DNA of 64,000 nt from Catellatospora sp. KI3 (GCF_029948125.1 NZ_JASAMB010000025.1:1-64000), one strand, 5' to 3'; shown: positions 26,768 to 35,383, counted from the stretch's first letter. The notes: a model not told the origin generated them from the letters alone. Numbers and translations: made by a program.

Positions 26768-27560
26768 CACCGAGGGCCTGGATCGCCTGCAGAAGGTGAT
26801 GGCCGCCGCCGGTGTCGGGTCGCGGCGGGCCAGCGAGGAGCTGATCGCCGCACGGCGCGTCACCGTGAACGGCAAGGTCGCCAAGCTCGGCGACAAGGCC
26901 GATCCGATCAACGACATCATCCATGTCGACGGGCAGCGCATCGTCACCGACAACCGCCTGGTGTACCTGGCCATGAACAAGCCCCGCGGCGTCCTGTCGA
27001 CGATGGCTGACGACAAGGGGCGCGAGGCGGTCGCGGACTACCTCGGCAACCTCACGACGCGCGTGTACCACGTGGGGCGCCTCGACGCCGACAGTGAAGG
27101 GCTGCTGCTGCTCACCAACGACGGAGGGCTGGCGCACAAGCTCATGCACCCGTCGTACGAGGTGCCGAAGACGTACCTGGTGGAGTTGGTGGGGCCGCTG
27201 CCGCGGGCGGTCGGTCGGGACCTGCTGGCCGGAGTCGAGCTGTCGGACGGGCCCGCGCGGCTCGACGGGTTCAAGCTGGTGCAGGCGATCGACAAGCTGG
27301 CGCTGGTCGAGGTGACACTGCACGAAGGACGCAACCGGATCGTACGGCGGATGTTCGACGCGGTCGGGTTCCCGGTGCAGCGGCTCGTGCGTACGGCGAT
27401 CGGGCCGATCAAGCTGGGTGACCTGCGGGCGGGCCGCCATCGTCGGCTCAATGCCGGGGAGACGGCGGCCCTGTTCAAGCTCGTCGACCGGAAGCGTGGG
27501 GCTTCATCTGCGGCGGCTGGCGAGGATGACGGCGCCGGCGATGAGGGCTACGAGGATTAG
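26754..27560 (+). CDS. rluB: RluB-type 23S rRNA pseudouridine synthase
   Basis: This 268-aa protein has an N-terminal S4 domain (RLQKVMAAAGVGSRRASEEL) and an RsuA/RluB catalytic domain with the nucleophilic Asp in GRLDADSEGLLLLTNDGG and the family segment EGRNRIVRRMFDAVGFPVQR. GAGGAGA 6 nt before ATG 26754 decides the start. Its last 57 bp overlap the 3' end of the convergent mycosin gene. In mycobacteria cmk follows directly; here about 12 kb of other genes intervene. Confidence 0.93.
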   Translation: MSSADTEGLDRLQKVMAAAGVGSRRASEELIAARRVTVNGKVAKLGDKADPINDIIHVDGQRIVTDNRLVYLAMNKPRGVLSTMADDKGREAVADYLGNLTTRVYHVGRLDADSEGLLLLTNDGGLAHKLMHPSYEVPKTYLVELVGPLPRAVGRDLLAGVELSDGPARLDGFKLVQAIDKLALVEVTLHEGRNRIVRRMFDAVGFPVQRLVRTAIGPIKLGDLRAGRHRRLNAGETAALFKLVDRKRGASSAAAGEDDGAGDEGYED

Positions 27561-28610
27561 TAGACCGGCCAGACCGGCCAGCAGGATGCCGAGGTTCAGC
27601 GGTTCGTCCGCTGGGGCCTCGGCATTCTTGCTTGGTGCGGTGGACGGGGCGGTGCTCGGAGCCGCGGAAGGGGTGAGCGGGGGGACGTCGGCGGTGAGGG
27701 CGGCGACGAGGTTGATGACGCCGTAGCCGTACTGGTCGTCCCGCCCCTTGGGCCCCTTGTCCGTGGCGGTGGCCGTCAGGCGGTGGATGACTTCGGTGGC
27801 GGGCATGTTGGGATACTTGGATCGGACAAGCGCCACGGCGCCTGCGACGATCGCAGTGGCATTGGAAGTGCCGGTGCCATAGGAGTAACGGCCGTCTTTA
27901 TAAGTGCTGGAGATATCAACTCCCGGTGCGGAGACCACAACCTTTGGAGATACGACAGATCTAGGCGAGTGTCTGCCGGCCCGGTCGACGCTGCCAACGG
28001 CCACAACACCGGGGAGTGCAGCGGGGTAGGTCGCGGCTACGTCTGGAGGTGAGTTTCCGATGGCAGCGACCACAACGATGTCCGCTGCCATGGCTTCCTG
28101 AATGGCGCGGTCGACCTCGGGGGTGTAAACGGTGGCCAGCGAGATCGAGATGACTGTGGCACCATGGTCAGCGGCCCATCGAATGCCCTCCTCGATTCGG
28201 CCTCCAGCGCCGATGCCGTTCCCCAGGCCGGTGGCTCGCACTGAGATGATCTTCGCGGCTGGAGCGATTCCGTTCACCCTGCCGGAAGCGGCGATCAAAC
28301 CTGCCATGGCCGTACCGTGACCTACCAGGTCGGTGCGGCCATCGTCAGAGCCCAGGCCGGTGAGGTCCAGGCCGTCACTGACGGCGGCATCGAGATCGCC
28401 GTGATGAGCAACGCCGGTGTCGATGACTGCGACAACGACACCCGCTCCGCGTGATGTTTTCTGAGCCTGTGCGGTGTGAAGGAATCCGTGGAACCACTGG
28501 CCGTCTGACGTTTGATCTGCCGCCGCCGCGATCTGGCCGACCGCAAGATTGGCCGCGATGACGGAAGTGGCAAGCGCAACCCTGAAAGGTATGTGCTTCG
28601 AGCGGCTCAC
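27504..28610 (-). CDS. Mycosin-like membrane-anchored subtilase (type VII secretion associated)
   Basis: This 368-aa S8 serine protease has a signal peptide (VALATSVIAANLAVGQIAAA), catalytic Asp64 (AVIDTGV), His98 (GHGTAMAG) and Ser249 (GTGTSNATA). A Pro/Ser/Ala stalk and a C-terminal transmembrane helix ending in RRR follow. This matches MycP-type mycosins of type VII secretion, though no EccB/C/D/E genes are in the window. The ATG overlaps the stop of the upstream PPE-like gene. Codon use is less GC-biased than in the backbone, suggesting acquisition. Its end overlaps rluB by 57 bp. Confidence 0.9.
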   Translation of the reverse strand: MSRSKHIPFRVALATSVIAANLAVGQIAAAADQTSDGQWFHGFLHTAQAQKTSRGAGVVVAVIDTGVAHHGDLDAAVSDGLDLTGLGSDDGRTDLVGHGTAMAGLIAASGRVNGIAPAAKIISVRATGLGNGIGAGGRIEEGIRWAADHGATVISISLATVYTPEVDRAIQEAMAADIVVVAAIGNSPPDVAATYPAALPGVVAVGSVDRAGRHSPRSVVSPKVVVSAPGVDISSTYKDGRYSYGTGTSNATAIVAGAVALVRSKYPNMPATEVIHRLTATATDKGPKGRDDQYGYGVINLVAALTADVPPLTPSAAPSTAPSTAPSKNAEAPADEPLNLGILLAGLAGLLILVALIAGAVILASRRR

Positions 28611-29791
28611 TGATCGTCTGCTCCTCGTCTAATGATTACCGTAGGTGCAGGGCCGGAATCACCGTCCATCCGCCACGGCATCGCCAACTCCGTGTACCAG
28701 TCTTTGAAAGCAGCCTCATGCTCCGGGTCTGGTTCGAGCCCTGGCCTCGATTCAGAGTTGATAACAGGCGGGACGCCCTGTGCAACTGGCCAGGTCGTGT
28801 CCGGTGAGCGACGGTAGGTCGATCCGCCACCGTTGCGCTGCGCCATGGGGGACCCGCCTCCAACTGGCATGGGCATCATCGTGCCGCCCGAGCCGGTCCG
28901 CGAAAAGCTGCTGCTCGATCCACTGGCTGCTGACTGACCAGCCATCGGAACCACAAATCCTCTTTGCCCAACTCCGGGACCGGGGAGCACATAGGCTCCT
29001 CCGCCTGGAAGGTATGCGCTTCCTGGCGGAATCGGCAACATGGAGACAGGTTGTCCCGGAATAGCCGGTACGGGAGTCGGGATTCCTTCCAATTCGGGCT
29101 CGGGGCCTAAGACCGGAGAGCGGCCCGGCACGGGCGGAACGGTCAATGACCGGGGAAGCGTGGGTCGCCCCGGCCCCTTTTGCGTGCCAGGTGGAGGCTC
29201 GTCGCGACTGGCGTCGAGTTCGCTTCGGAAAAGTTCCTGTGCGGGGGGCGGCGGCGCAATTCTGGAGCGGTACTCGTTTACCGCGCCGTCTGCCTTTCCC
29301 ATGATTACCTGTGCTTGGTCGTTGAGGTGGCTTGTGGTCGAGTTCCAGAAAGGGCCAGGACGCGGATTTCGGCTCGACCCGAGCGAGAACCATCTCCGCG
29401 CCAATGGTTCGATTTGCTTCTTCGCCTCTGTAAGAGTCCGCATGATGCCGTCGAGCGCTCGAGCTGTAGTGGCCGCTGCGGTGGCATCCTCAACCATGGC
29501 TTTTATTTGATAGTCAATGACAGCGACGAGGGCGACCGATCCTGGATTCGACGACGGAGGCCACGCTTGAAGTACGGCCTCACGTTGCATCATCAGACGT
29601 TTGGCATGCTCGTCCAGGAGTTGACTGAGTCGTTCGAAGCCTTTGACCTGGTCCCATGTATGAGCAGCTTCTTGATCGTGGTCGTTCAGGCTGTCCCAGA
29701 TCCTGGGTACGTCATACGCCGACCAGTCGGTGCACCAGGTGTCGCCGGGCCGATGCACGGTTGTGTCTCCGGGAGTCTTGCTCTCGGTCAT
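28607..29791 (-). CDS. PPE/WXG-like helical protein with Pro/Gly-rich C-terminal region
   Basis: This 394-aa protein has an N-terminal helical half (residues about 1-175, including DQVKGFERLSQLLDEHAKRL) and a long Pro/Gly/Ser-rich second half, with a short conserved-looking C-terminus (HEAAFKDWYTELAMPWRMDG). This architecture is typical of type VII secretion substrates or chaperoned partners. It overlaps the genes on both sides by 4 bp, so the three genes form one operon with the mycosin. The family assignment is by architecture and context. Confidence 0.7.
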   Translation of the reverse strand: MTESKTPGDTTVHRPGDTWCTDWSAYDVPRIWDSLNDHDQEAAHTWDQVKGFERLSQLLDEHAKRLMMQREAVLQAWPPSSNPGSVALVAVIDYQIKAMVEDATAAATTARALDGIMRTLTEAKKQIEPLARRWFSLGSSRNPRPGPFWNSTTSHLNDQAQVIMGKADGAVNEYRSRIAPPPPAQELFRSELDASRDEPPPGTQKGPGRPTLPRSLTVPPVPGRSPVLGPEPELEGIPTPVPAIPGQPVSMLPIPPGSAYLPGGGAYVLPGPGVGQRGFVVPMAGQSAASGSSSSFSRTGSGGTMMPMPVGGGSPMAQRNGGGSTYRRSPDTTWPVAQGVPPVINSESRPGLEPDPEHEAAFKDWYTELAMPWRMDGDSGPAPTVIIRRGADDQ

Positions 29792-30204
29792 GCGACGTCC
29801 CCATGTTGATGCTCATCGACATCGAACTGTCGTGTTGGTGCTGCGGCGGCCATAGCGTCTGAGATGATTCGTTGGAGGGCATCAACCTTGGCGACCGAAA
29901 GTTCATCAGCGTGCGCGTAGCTCGCCAAGATGTGGTCTATGGCTGCGGTCAGCGCCTTTGCGCCGGCGAGGTGCTGTACCCCATTGGCATAGTGTTGCCC
30001 GATGGCGTTCGCCAACTGGTAGCGCGCCGCGTAGGCGAAGCCGCTGGGAGATCTCAGCCCGAATCGAACTTCCTGATGCAGTAGGACATTGCACCGATCG
30101 AGTCCGGGTGCCAGGTCGCCAGCCTGGCGCCGCGCCTCGGCCCCGACTTCGCGCAACCCCGCCAAGTCCACCCTGACCTGCCGTGTCGTTGGTATGTCAG
30201 ACAT
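29788..30204 (-). CDS. WXG100-like/ESX-associated small helical protein
   Basis: This 138-aa protein is all-helical by composition, with central RSPSGFAYAARYQLANAIGQ and C-terminal ELSVAKVDALQRIISDAM helices, the size of ESX-secretion-associated proteins. GGGGGAGG lies about 6 nt upstream of the ATG at 30204, a strong ribosome-binding site, so this probably starts the three-gene unit with the PPE-like and mycosin genes. It has no enzymatic motif. Confidence 0.7.
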   Translation of the reverse strand: MSDIPTTRQVRVDLAGLREVGAEARRQAGDLAPGLDRCNVLLHQEVRFGLRSPSGFAYAARYQLANAIGQHYANGVQHLAGAKALTAAIDHILASYAHADELSVAKVDALQRIISDAMAAAAPTRQFDVDEHQHGDVA

Positions 30205-30300
30205 CGTCGCCTCCCCCTGCGAACGTTCTGTACTTCTCGCTGCCCCTGGCCATCGGGCAGAGTAACGGATCGGCCACCCTCAGTACAGCCATGCTGCTGT

Positions 30301-31071
30301 TCATCGCGTCTCGTATGAATCCACAGTGGATCCGATCTCCATGATGGCCCGCTTCCCCTGCTCCACCAGCGACGCCACCTCCCTCCCCAGCACTGCCGCA
30401 TCCCGAGCCGAGAACATGGCCACCCCGAGACACCACCAGTCCGTCCCCGGCGTACGCGTCAGATCCACCACCACCCCCTCCCCGCCCACCGCCGTCAACA
30501 CATCCCCGAACATCACGTCCTGCACAACCCCCAGCTCCCCATAAGGCAGCATCCCCATCCGCCCCCGCAACGTCTCCAGCGCCGCCGGTGTCATCACATG
30601 CCGGAACCGCAGCAGCCACCGCCGCGGCTGCGGCTCGGTCGCACTGTCCGCGATCGGCACGTCCGGCCGTACCCCCATGTCTGCCAGCTCCAGTCCGAAG
30701 TGCTCGCACACCACGATCACGGCCTGGATCAGCTCCTGCAGGTGCTGCCGTACCGTCTCGTCGTCGACCAGTGGCGGCTCGGCGGCACTGACCCGCAGCC
30801 GGTCGACCCATAGGTCCACCGCCCAGCGCCCGTCGGCGGTACCCCGCAACAGCTCAAGCCGCCCCCGGCAGTCCGCGACGGGCAGCTCACGCGAGGCGAG
30901 CAGTTCGACGCTGCCGTCCTGCGGGTCCGCGACCGGACGCAGCGACAGGGGCCGGCACAGTTCGGCCAGCGTCTGGGCGGTGAGGGTGCCGCGCAGGTGC
31001 ACGGTGACCGCTCGCAGCCTGGCCAGCATCTCGGCTGGTCCACACGGCGGGAACGAGGTCTGGATGGTCAC
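30301..31071 (-). CDS. Unknown protein coupled to the NTase/toxin genes
   Basis: This 256-aa soluble protein has no recognisable catalytic motif. It contains Trp/Phe-rich strands (TADGRWAVDLWVDRLRV, GTDWWCLGVAMF) and a terminal helix (AAVLGREVASLVEQGKRA). GTG 31071 overlaps the upstream stop as GTGA. Its place directly after toxin-like genes would suit an immunity protein or secretion adaptor; this is inference from position only. Confidence 0.7.
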   Translation of the reverse strand: MTIQTSFPPCGPAEMLARLRAVTVHLRGTLTAQTLAELCRPLSLRPVADPQDGSVELLASRELPVADCRGRLELLRGTADGRWAVDLWVDRLRVSAAEPPLVDDETVRQHLQELIQAVIVVCEHFGLELADMGVRPDVPIADSATEPQPRRWLLRFRHVMTPAALETLRGRMGMLPYGELGVVQDVMFGDVLTAVGGEGVVVDLTRTPGTDWWCLGVAMFSARDAAVLGREVASLVEQGKRAIMEIGSTVDSYETR

Positions 31072-32150
31072 TGGTTGCTCCCGGGGAGGTCGGCGCGCAG
31101 GCGGTCGGCGATCGCGGTCAGGGTGTCGTCGGTCGGGGTGTCCCGGGTGAACACGGCGTGATGCAGCGCGGCCGTGGCCTGCGGCGTCCGGCACAGCCGC
31201 AGCAGGACGTCGGGCTGGTCGGTCAGCGCCCGTCGCAGTGTCGGGGAGTCGAGCAGCAGGTCGACCGCGTCGTCGTTTTCGCTCACGGCGCGTACGAGCG
31301 CGTCTGGGTCGACCGCGGCGTCGGCACCCGCGGTCTGGAGCCGTCGCACCGCGGCCGCGAACTCGGGCAGTGTCAGCGCGGCGGCGCGGCGTCCGGCGCG
31401 TTCGGAGGCACCGGGCCCGGGGGCAAGGTCGACGACCCAGTCGGTGTCGCGGAAGTGCGACGACTGCTCTGGCGACTTGTCCGGGGGTCCGGCCGAGACG
31501 AACACGGCGGGGGCCACCTCGCGGCCTGTCTCCAGTTCCCAGACGCGGGCCCAGCGGTAGAGCTCCGGGAAGGCCAGCTCGACGCTCGACTTGTTCAGGA
31601 AGTTGTACTTGTCGTTGCTGAGCGGGGAGTCGGGGAAGAACAGGCGGCGGATCTGCGCGGTTCGAGCCGCCATGGCATCGCTGGACAACTGCAGGTCGTA
31701 GTCGCTGGGGTCCTTGTCGAGTCCGAGCCGGTACATGGAGTCGAACGGCCGTCGCATCGGCCGCTGGCGGGCGGCGAACCAGGACCGCAGCCTCCCGGGG
31801 AGGTACGAATACCTTGATTTGACGTAGTCAGGGTCGCTCTCGTGCGGCATGGCCTTGTGGGGGCCGGAGAAGAACTCTGCCGACGAGCCTTTCAACCGGG
31901 CGTCGACCTGGTCGGTGGTGACTCCGCGAGCGGCGAGAGCTTCGGCCAGGGTGGCGGCGAACCGGCGGAACTGGGTCTCGGTCATGCCCAGCGGGGCGAT
32001 GCGGGCGGCCCAGCGGACCACCGCGTCGGGGACGACACGCAGGTGGTCGGCCTCGTCCGGGTGTACGCGGTAGCCCGAGCCGTCGCCGGGCAGCAGGTGC
32101 CCGGCCTGTGCCCAGGTGGCGGTCAGCTCCGGGGCGGGTTCCCCTGCCAC
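31068..32150 (-). CDS. Nucleotidyltransferase-like protein, probably a separate gene
   Basis: This is the 3' portion of a longer open frame. From GTG 32150 it would give 360 aa. It contains FFSGPHKAMPHE, RPFDSMYRLGLDKDPSDYDL (an SDxD motif as in minimal nucleotidyltransferases), KYNFLNKSSVELAFPELYRW and SSHFRDTDWVV, a constellation I associate with a standalone actinobacterial NTase-like family. The start is uncertain: the frame is open upstream, but the codons there are the shadow of the nested 113-aa gene. It overlaps the next gene by 4 bp. Confidence 0.55.
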   Translation of the reverse strand: MAGEPAPELTATWAQAGHLLPGDGSGYRVHPDEADHLRVVPDAVVRWAARIAPLGMTETQFRRFAATLAEALAARGVTTDQVDARLKGSSAEFFSGPHKAMPHESDPDYVKSRYSYLPGRLRSWFAARQRPMRRPFDSMYRLGLDKDPSDYDLQLSSDAMAARTAQIRRLFFPDSPLSNDKYNFLNKSSVELAFPELYRWARVWELETGREVAPAVFVSAGPPDKSPEQSSHFRDTDWVVDLAPGPGASERAGRRAAALTLPEFAAAVRRLQTAGADAAVDPDALVRAVSENDDAVDLLLDSPTLRRALTDQPDVLLRLCRTPQATAALHHAVFTRDTPTDDTLTAIADRLRADLPGSNQ

Positions 32151-33845
32151 TGGAAGAACCACCGGATCGTGTCCTCGTCCGGCAGCAGCTCCCCGTCCGT
32201 GAAGCCCGGCGTCGCCGCTTCGGCCTGCGCCCGGTCGATCGGCAGCCGCCGCTCCCGGTACGCCTCGTCCCGCATGATCCGCCGCGCTCCCGCCGGGTCG
32301 TAGTCCCAGCCCCGGTTCCGGTGGCTCCACAGCATGGCGTGGTAGCGGTACTCCTGGCCCGGTTCCGTCGTCTCCACCATGATGTTGATCGGCGGCTCGC
32401 CCGCCGTCCAGCCCTGCGCCGTGCGATAGAGCGCGTAGTAGTACAGCTCGCGCTGGGTGTCCATCGGTCCCCTTCATCAGGTCTGCGCTGGTGAGGCCGA
32501 ACTCCGCGACGACGTCGGGGAAGCCGCGGCCGTGGTAATCCAACCACGCTTGGTAGTCGGCCCAGTCTGCTCGGTTCTCGGTGATCCAGCCGGCCAGGCC
32601 GGTGCGCTGCGGTGCGGGCCAGCCCGCGGGCGTACTCGCCAGGGTCGCGTCGAGGCCGAGTTCACGGTTGACCGCCATGATCTGCAGCAGCGCGTGTACG
32701 CGCCGGGCCGGGCGCTCGTCGTCGCGCCGCAGCACCTCGTGCAGGCTCTCGGTGCGCCGGTCGGCCTCCAGCGCGGCGGCGGTGGTGAACCGCAGCTGGA
32801 ACCGCTGGCCCTGCGGGGTGCGCAGAGTCGCCTCGACGCCGTACCGGGGGTTGCCGTCGGCCCACAGGTTGCGGATCGGTCCGTCCTGGCCGTAGCCGCG
32901 TTCGAGCATCGCGGCCAGCGACGACTCGACGCCGTCGGGGTAGCCGGCGCCGCCGGGCAGTTCGACGGTCAGGCGCAGCACCCGGTCGCCGTGGTCGGCG
33001 ACGAAGGCGTCGAGGTCCTGGTGGAATCGGTCGTTCTGGTCGAGGAAGGTGGCGGCCAGGGTCTCGTACGACATGACGTGCGGCTGCCCGGCGGTGGCGA
33101 GCCCGAGCCCGCGCAGGTCCGCCTCGACCACCGGCGCCGCCTGCTCGGCGCCCCGGATCAGGTTGCGCAGTGCCGCCTGGACGCGCTGCCCGAGCGGGCG
33201 CCGCTGCGACGGTGGCGGTGGCAGCAGCATCGGTTCGTGGCTGGTGCCGTAGAGCTGGGTCGGCAGCAGGCTGCGCTGCTGGGCGGCCTGGAACAGGGCG
33301 AGCTCGCCCCAGGTGCGCGGCGGCACCCCGCGCGGGTGGACGACTTCGCCGGTGCTGCCGCCGACGGCCAGGCTGCCGTCGGGGCGCCGTCGGATGTCGA
33401 CGGTCGGGGCGAGCGCGGCGAGCTGCTTGGCGGTGAATTCGTGCGGCCAGTCCGACAGCCGCTCCGAGGGCCCGTGTACCGCGACCGGCACCCGGTCCAG
33501 CCCGGCCCGCCGGGCGGCGCGCAGCCGCTCGTTGTCCAGCGCGGCGAGGCTGCCGTCGCCCCAGCGTACGGCGTGGATGGGTAGGCCGGACCAGCGGTCG
33601 AGCGCGTACCCGGTCTCCAGCGCGACCGAGGTCTGATTGTTCACCTTCACCGCTGCCGCGCGCTGGGTGTAGTTGAGTTCGGTCGGCGGCAGCAGCACCG
33701 TCTGCGGCAGTGCCGCGGCGATGCGCGCGCGGTCCTGGCTGAGCTCCTTCGGGTCGAGGTTGAGATCGCGCGCGGTGGCGCTGCCGACGTCGAGCCCCGC
33801 GAACCTGCCGCCCGCCGGGTCGCCGAACATGGCATCGGCCAGCAC
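31068..33845 (-). CDS. C-terminal part of CpnT-like toxin, as an uninterrupted frame
   Basis: As read this frame gives 925 aa but appears composite. Residues about 20-200 resemble ParB-like toxin modules (GLPIHAVRWGDGSLAALDNE, RLRAARRAGLDRVPVAVHG). Residues about 240-460 look like a RelA/SpoT-type fold (NPRYGVEATLRTPQGQRFQL, then RFTTAAALEADR). Residues about 460-565 are Gly/Ala/Arg/His noise lying opposite the frame of the 113-aa gene. The last about 360 residues are the NTase-like module. Its 5' end joins the CpnT-like N-terminal frame by a -1 shift near 33870-33895. I consider it the rest of one toxin gene plus a downstream gene. Confidence 0.5.
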   Translation of the reverse strand: MLADAMFGDPAGGRFAGLDVGSATARDLNLDPKELSQDRARIAAALPQTVLLPPTELNYTQRAAAVKVNNQTSVALETGYALDRWSGLPIHAVRWGDGSLAALDNERLRAARRAGLDRVPVAVHGPSERLSDWPHEFTAKQLAALAPTVDIRRRPDGSLAVGGSTGEVVHPRGVPPRTWGELALFQAAQQRSLLPTQLYGTSHEPMLLPPPPSQRRPLGQRVQAALRNLIRGAEQAAPVVEADLRGLGLATAGQPHVMSYETLAATFLDQNDRFHQDLDAFVADHGDRVLRLTVELPGGAGYPDGVESSLAAMLERGYGQDGPIRNLWADGNPRYGVEATLRTPQGQRFQLRFTTAAALEADRRTESLHEVLRRDDERPARRVHALLQIMAVNRELGLDATLASTPAGWPAPQRTGLAGWITENRADWADYQAWLDYHGRGFPDVVAEFGLTSADLMKGTDGHPARAVLLRALSHGAGLDGGRAADQHHGGDDGTGPGVPLPRHAVEPPEPGLGLRPGGSAADHAGRGVPGAAAADRPGAGRSGDAGLHGRGAAAGRGHDPVVLPVAGEPAPELTATWAQAGHLLPGDGSGYRVHPDEADHLRVVPDAVVRWAARIAPLGMTETQFRRFAATLAEALAARGVTTDQVDARLKGSSAEFFSGPHKAMPHESDPDYVKSRYSYLPGRLRSWFAARQRPMRRPFDSMYRLGLDKDPSDYDLQLSSDAMAARTAQIRRLFFPDSPLSNDKYNFLNKSSVELAFPELYRWARVWELETGREVAPAVFVSAGPPDKSPEQSSHFRDTDWVVDLAPGPGASERAGRRAAALTLPEFAAAVRRLQTAGADAAVDPDALVRAVSENDDAVDLLLDSPTLRRALTDQPDVLLRLCRTPQATAALHHAVFTRDTPTDDTLTAIADRLRADLPGSNQ
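32123..32464 (-). CDS. Small acidic protein nested in another frame, candidate immunity protein
   Basis: This 113-aa protein (ELYYYALYRTAQGWTAGEPP, EYRYHAMLWSHRNRGWDYDP, EDTIRWFFQWQGNPP) is rich in aromatic residues. AAGGGGA stands just before the ATG, and its third codon positions are strongly G/C, so it is the coding frame here, not the long ORF that overlaps it. Its size and place directly after toxin modules suit an immunity protein. Its family is not recognised. Confidence 0.7.
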   Translation of the reverse strand: MDTQRELYYYALYRTAQGWTAGEPPINIMVETTEPGQEYRYHAMLWSHRNRGWDYDPAGARRIMRDEAYRERRLPIDRAQAEAATPGFTDGELLPDEDTIRWFFQWQGNPPRS

Positions 33846-35383
33846 CGGTCCCGCCTGCGTGGACGCACTGCCGGATGAGAGCCGGGATGGCCGAACGGGG
33901 CGTGCGCGTCCGCTGCGGCAGTCGCCGGGTCCATGCTGCTCTGCCGCAGCTCCGGCAGGCTGGCATCGGCGCCGACCGTGCCGACCGTGCCGACCGTGCC
34001 GACCGTGCCGACCGAACCGACCGGGGCGGCCGGAGCCGGATCCACCGCCATGGCGGAGGAGGCGATGGCCTGCTCACCGACCGCGCCGACCGCATGTGGC
34101 GCGCCACTGGGCGGCGGGCTCTGGCTCGTGCCGCCCACGGAAGCCACAGCGTGATCGGTGTGTTCCGGAGCAGTCCCCAAGGCGGCTTCCCGCGGCTCCG
34201 GTTCCGGCTGCTGCTGCTGAGGCTCTGGCGGTCCGGCGGCGGGCGGGAGGCCGGAGTCGGCCGGCCGCGGCTCTCCGGTCACCCCGGAGGCGTCGAACGC
34301 CGTTGCCGCGGCGGCGGAGAGGCCGCCCGGGTGGAGGTCGGCGAGCTCGACACCGTCGAGGTCCGGTAGGTGCGCGGCGGCCAGGTGGTGGTTGGCCAGG
34401 TGCTGGGTGTTGCCGGTGACGGCGCCGGTGGTGGCCGAGGTCGCGGCCATACCGAGGGATTGGAGGCTGACGCCCTGGCCGCTGGCCAGGCCGACGGCGC
34501 TCTCGGCCAGGATCTCGCCGCCCGCCCCGCGCAGCGAGTGCTCGGCGTAGCTGCCGAGCAGTCCTGCGCCGTGGCGGCGGCCCAGGGAGGCGAGGCCGCC
34601 GACGGCGCCGCCCAGTGCGCCGTACCCGGCGGAGGTCAGCAGGTCGGAGCCGTCGAGGCCGCTGCGGTTGCCGGATTGAACCTGGTAGAGCTGGGTGCCC
34701 AGCGAGGTGACGGACTCCTGGACCGCCTCCTCGACGGCCTCCTCGCCCATCTCCAGCGCGACCTTGGACCGGACGCGCTGGGCGATGCGGTCGCGGACGG
34801 CGTGTTTGAGCCGGTCGGTGAGGCCCTTGCGGGCGCCGCGCTCGACGAGCCGTTTGGCGGCGGCCTTCAGCGCCTGGTGGATCGCGAAGCGGGTGCCCAG
34901 CATCGCCGGGCCCGCGCCGGCCATCGACGCCCCGAGGGTCACCGTGGCGGTCGCGGCCAGTGTGATCAGTTCGATGAGCAGCAGGCCGAGTTCGACGTAG
35001 AACTCGATCTTCACGCCCTCGACGTCGTTGGCGCCCGCGTCGAGCAGGGTGCCGAACTCGCCGAGCAGGTCGGTGACGGCACCGATCGCGGCCTGGTCGC
35101 CGCCGCGCCCGAGCTGCGCCCACAGGTCGCGGATGGCGGTGGCGACCTCGCCGTCGGCACCGCCGTTGGCGGCGATCGCGGCCAGCGCCGCGTCGTCGGC
35201 GTCGTCGAGCAGCGGCCCCATGGCCTGCCCGGCGGCGTGCCAGCCGTCGGCCAGCTCGCGCATGGCGGACTCGTCGCCTTCGGGCCAGTCGACCCCGACG
35301 ACCCATTCCAGCGCGGTGTGCGCCCAATCAGGCGTATCGAAGAATGTGAGTGGATGTGGAATCGGAGACGCTAACGCGGGCAT
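33647..35383 (-). CDS. CpnT-like N-terminal (WXG-like) domain of a large toxin, frameshifted
   Basis: The start ATG at 35383 has GGGAGGGA about 8 nt upstream. Residues 1-130 form a WXG-like helical domain (PDWAHTALEWVVGVDWPEGD) as in CpnT-type toxins of type VII secretion. A hydrophobic stretch follows (LGLLLIELITLAATATVTLG), then an Ala/Gly-rich helical region and a Pro/Gln/Glu linker with VGTVGTVGT repeats (9-bp units, 33975-34010). After about residue 500 the frame turns into Arg/Ser/Cys-rich noise, while the sense continues in another frame. A single-base indel or -1 shift near 33870-33895 explains this. True coding sense in this frame probably ends there rather than at 33647. Confidence 0.65.
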   Translation of the reverse strand: MPALASPIPHPLTFFDTPDWAHTALEWVVGVDWPEGDESAMRELADGWHAAGQAMGPLLDDADDAALAAIAANGGADGEVATAIRDLWAQLGRGGDQAAIGAVTDLLGEFGTLLDAGANDVEGVKIEFYVELGLLLIELITLAATATVTLGASMAGAGPAMLGTRFAIHQALKAAAKRLVERGARKGLTDRLKHAVRDRIAQRVRSKVALEMGEEAVEEAVQESVTSLGTQLYQVQSGNRSGLDGSDLLTSAGYGALGGAVGGLASLGRRHGAGLLGSYAEHSLRGAGGEILAESAVGLASGQGVSLQSLGMAATSATTGAVTGNTQHLANHHLAAAHLPDLDGVELADLHPGGLSAAAATAFDASGVTGEPRPADSGLPPAAGPPEPQQQQPEPEPREAALGTAPEHTDHAVASVGGTSQSPPPSGAPHAVGAVGEQAIASSAMAVDPAPAAPVGSVGTVGTVGTVGTVGADASLPELRQSSMDPATAAADAHAPFGHPGSHPAVRPRRRDRCWPMPCSATRRAAGSRGSTSAAPPRAISTSTRRSSARTARASPRHCRRRCCCRRPNSTTPSARQR

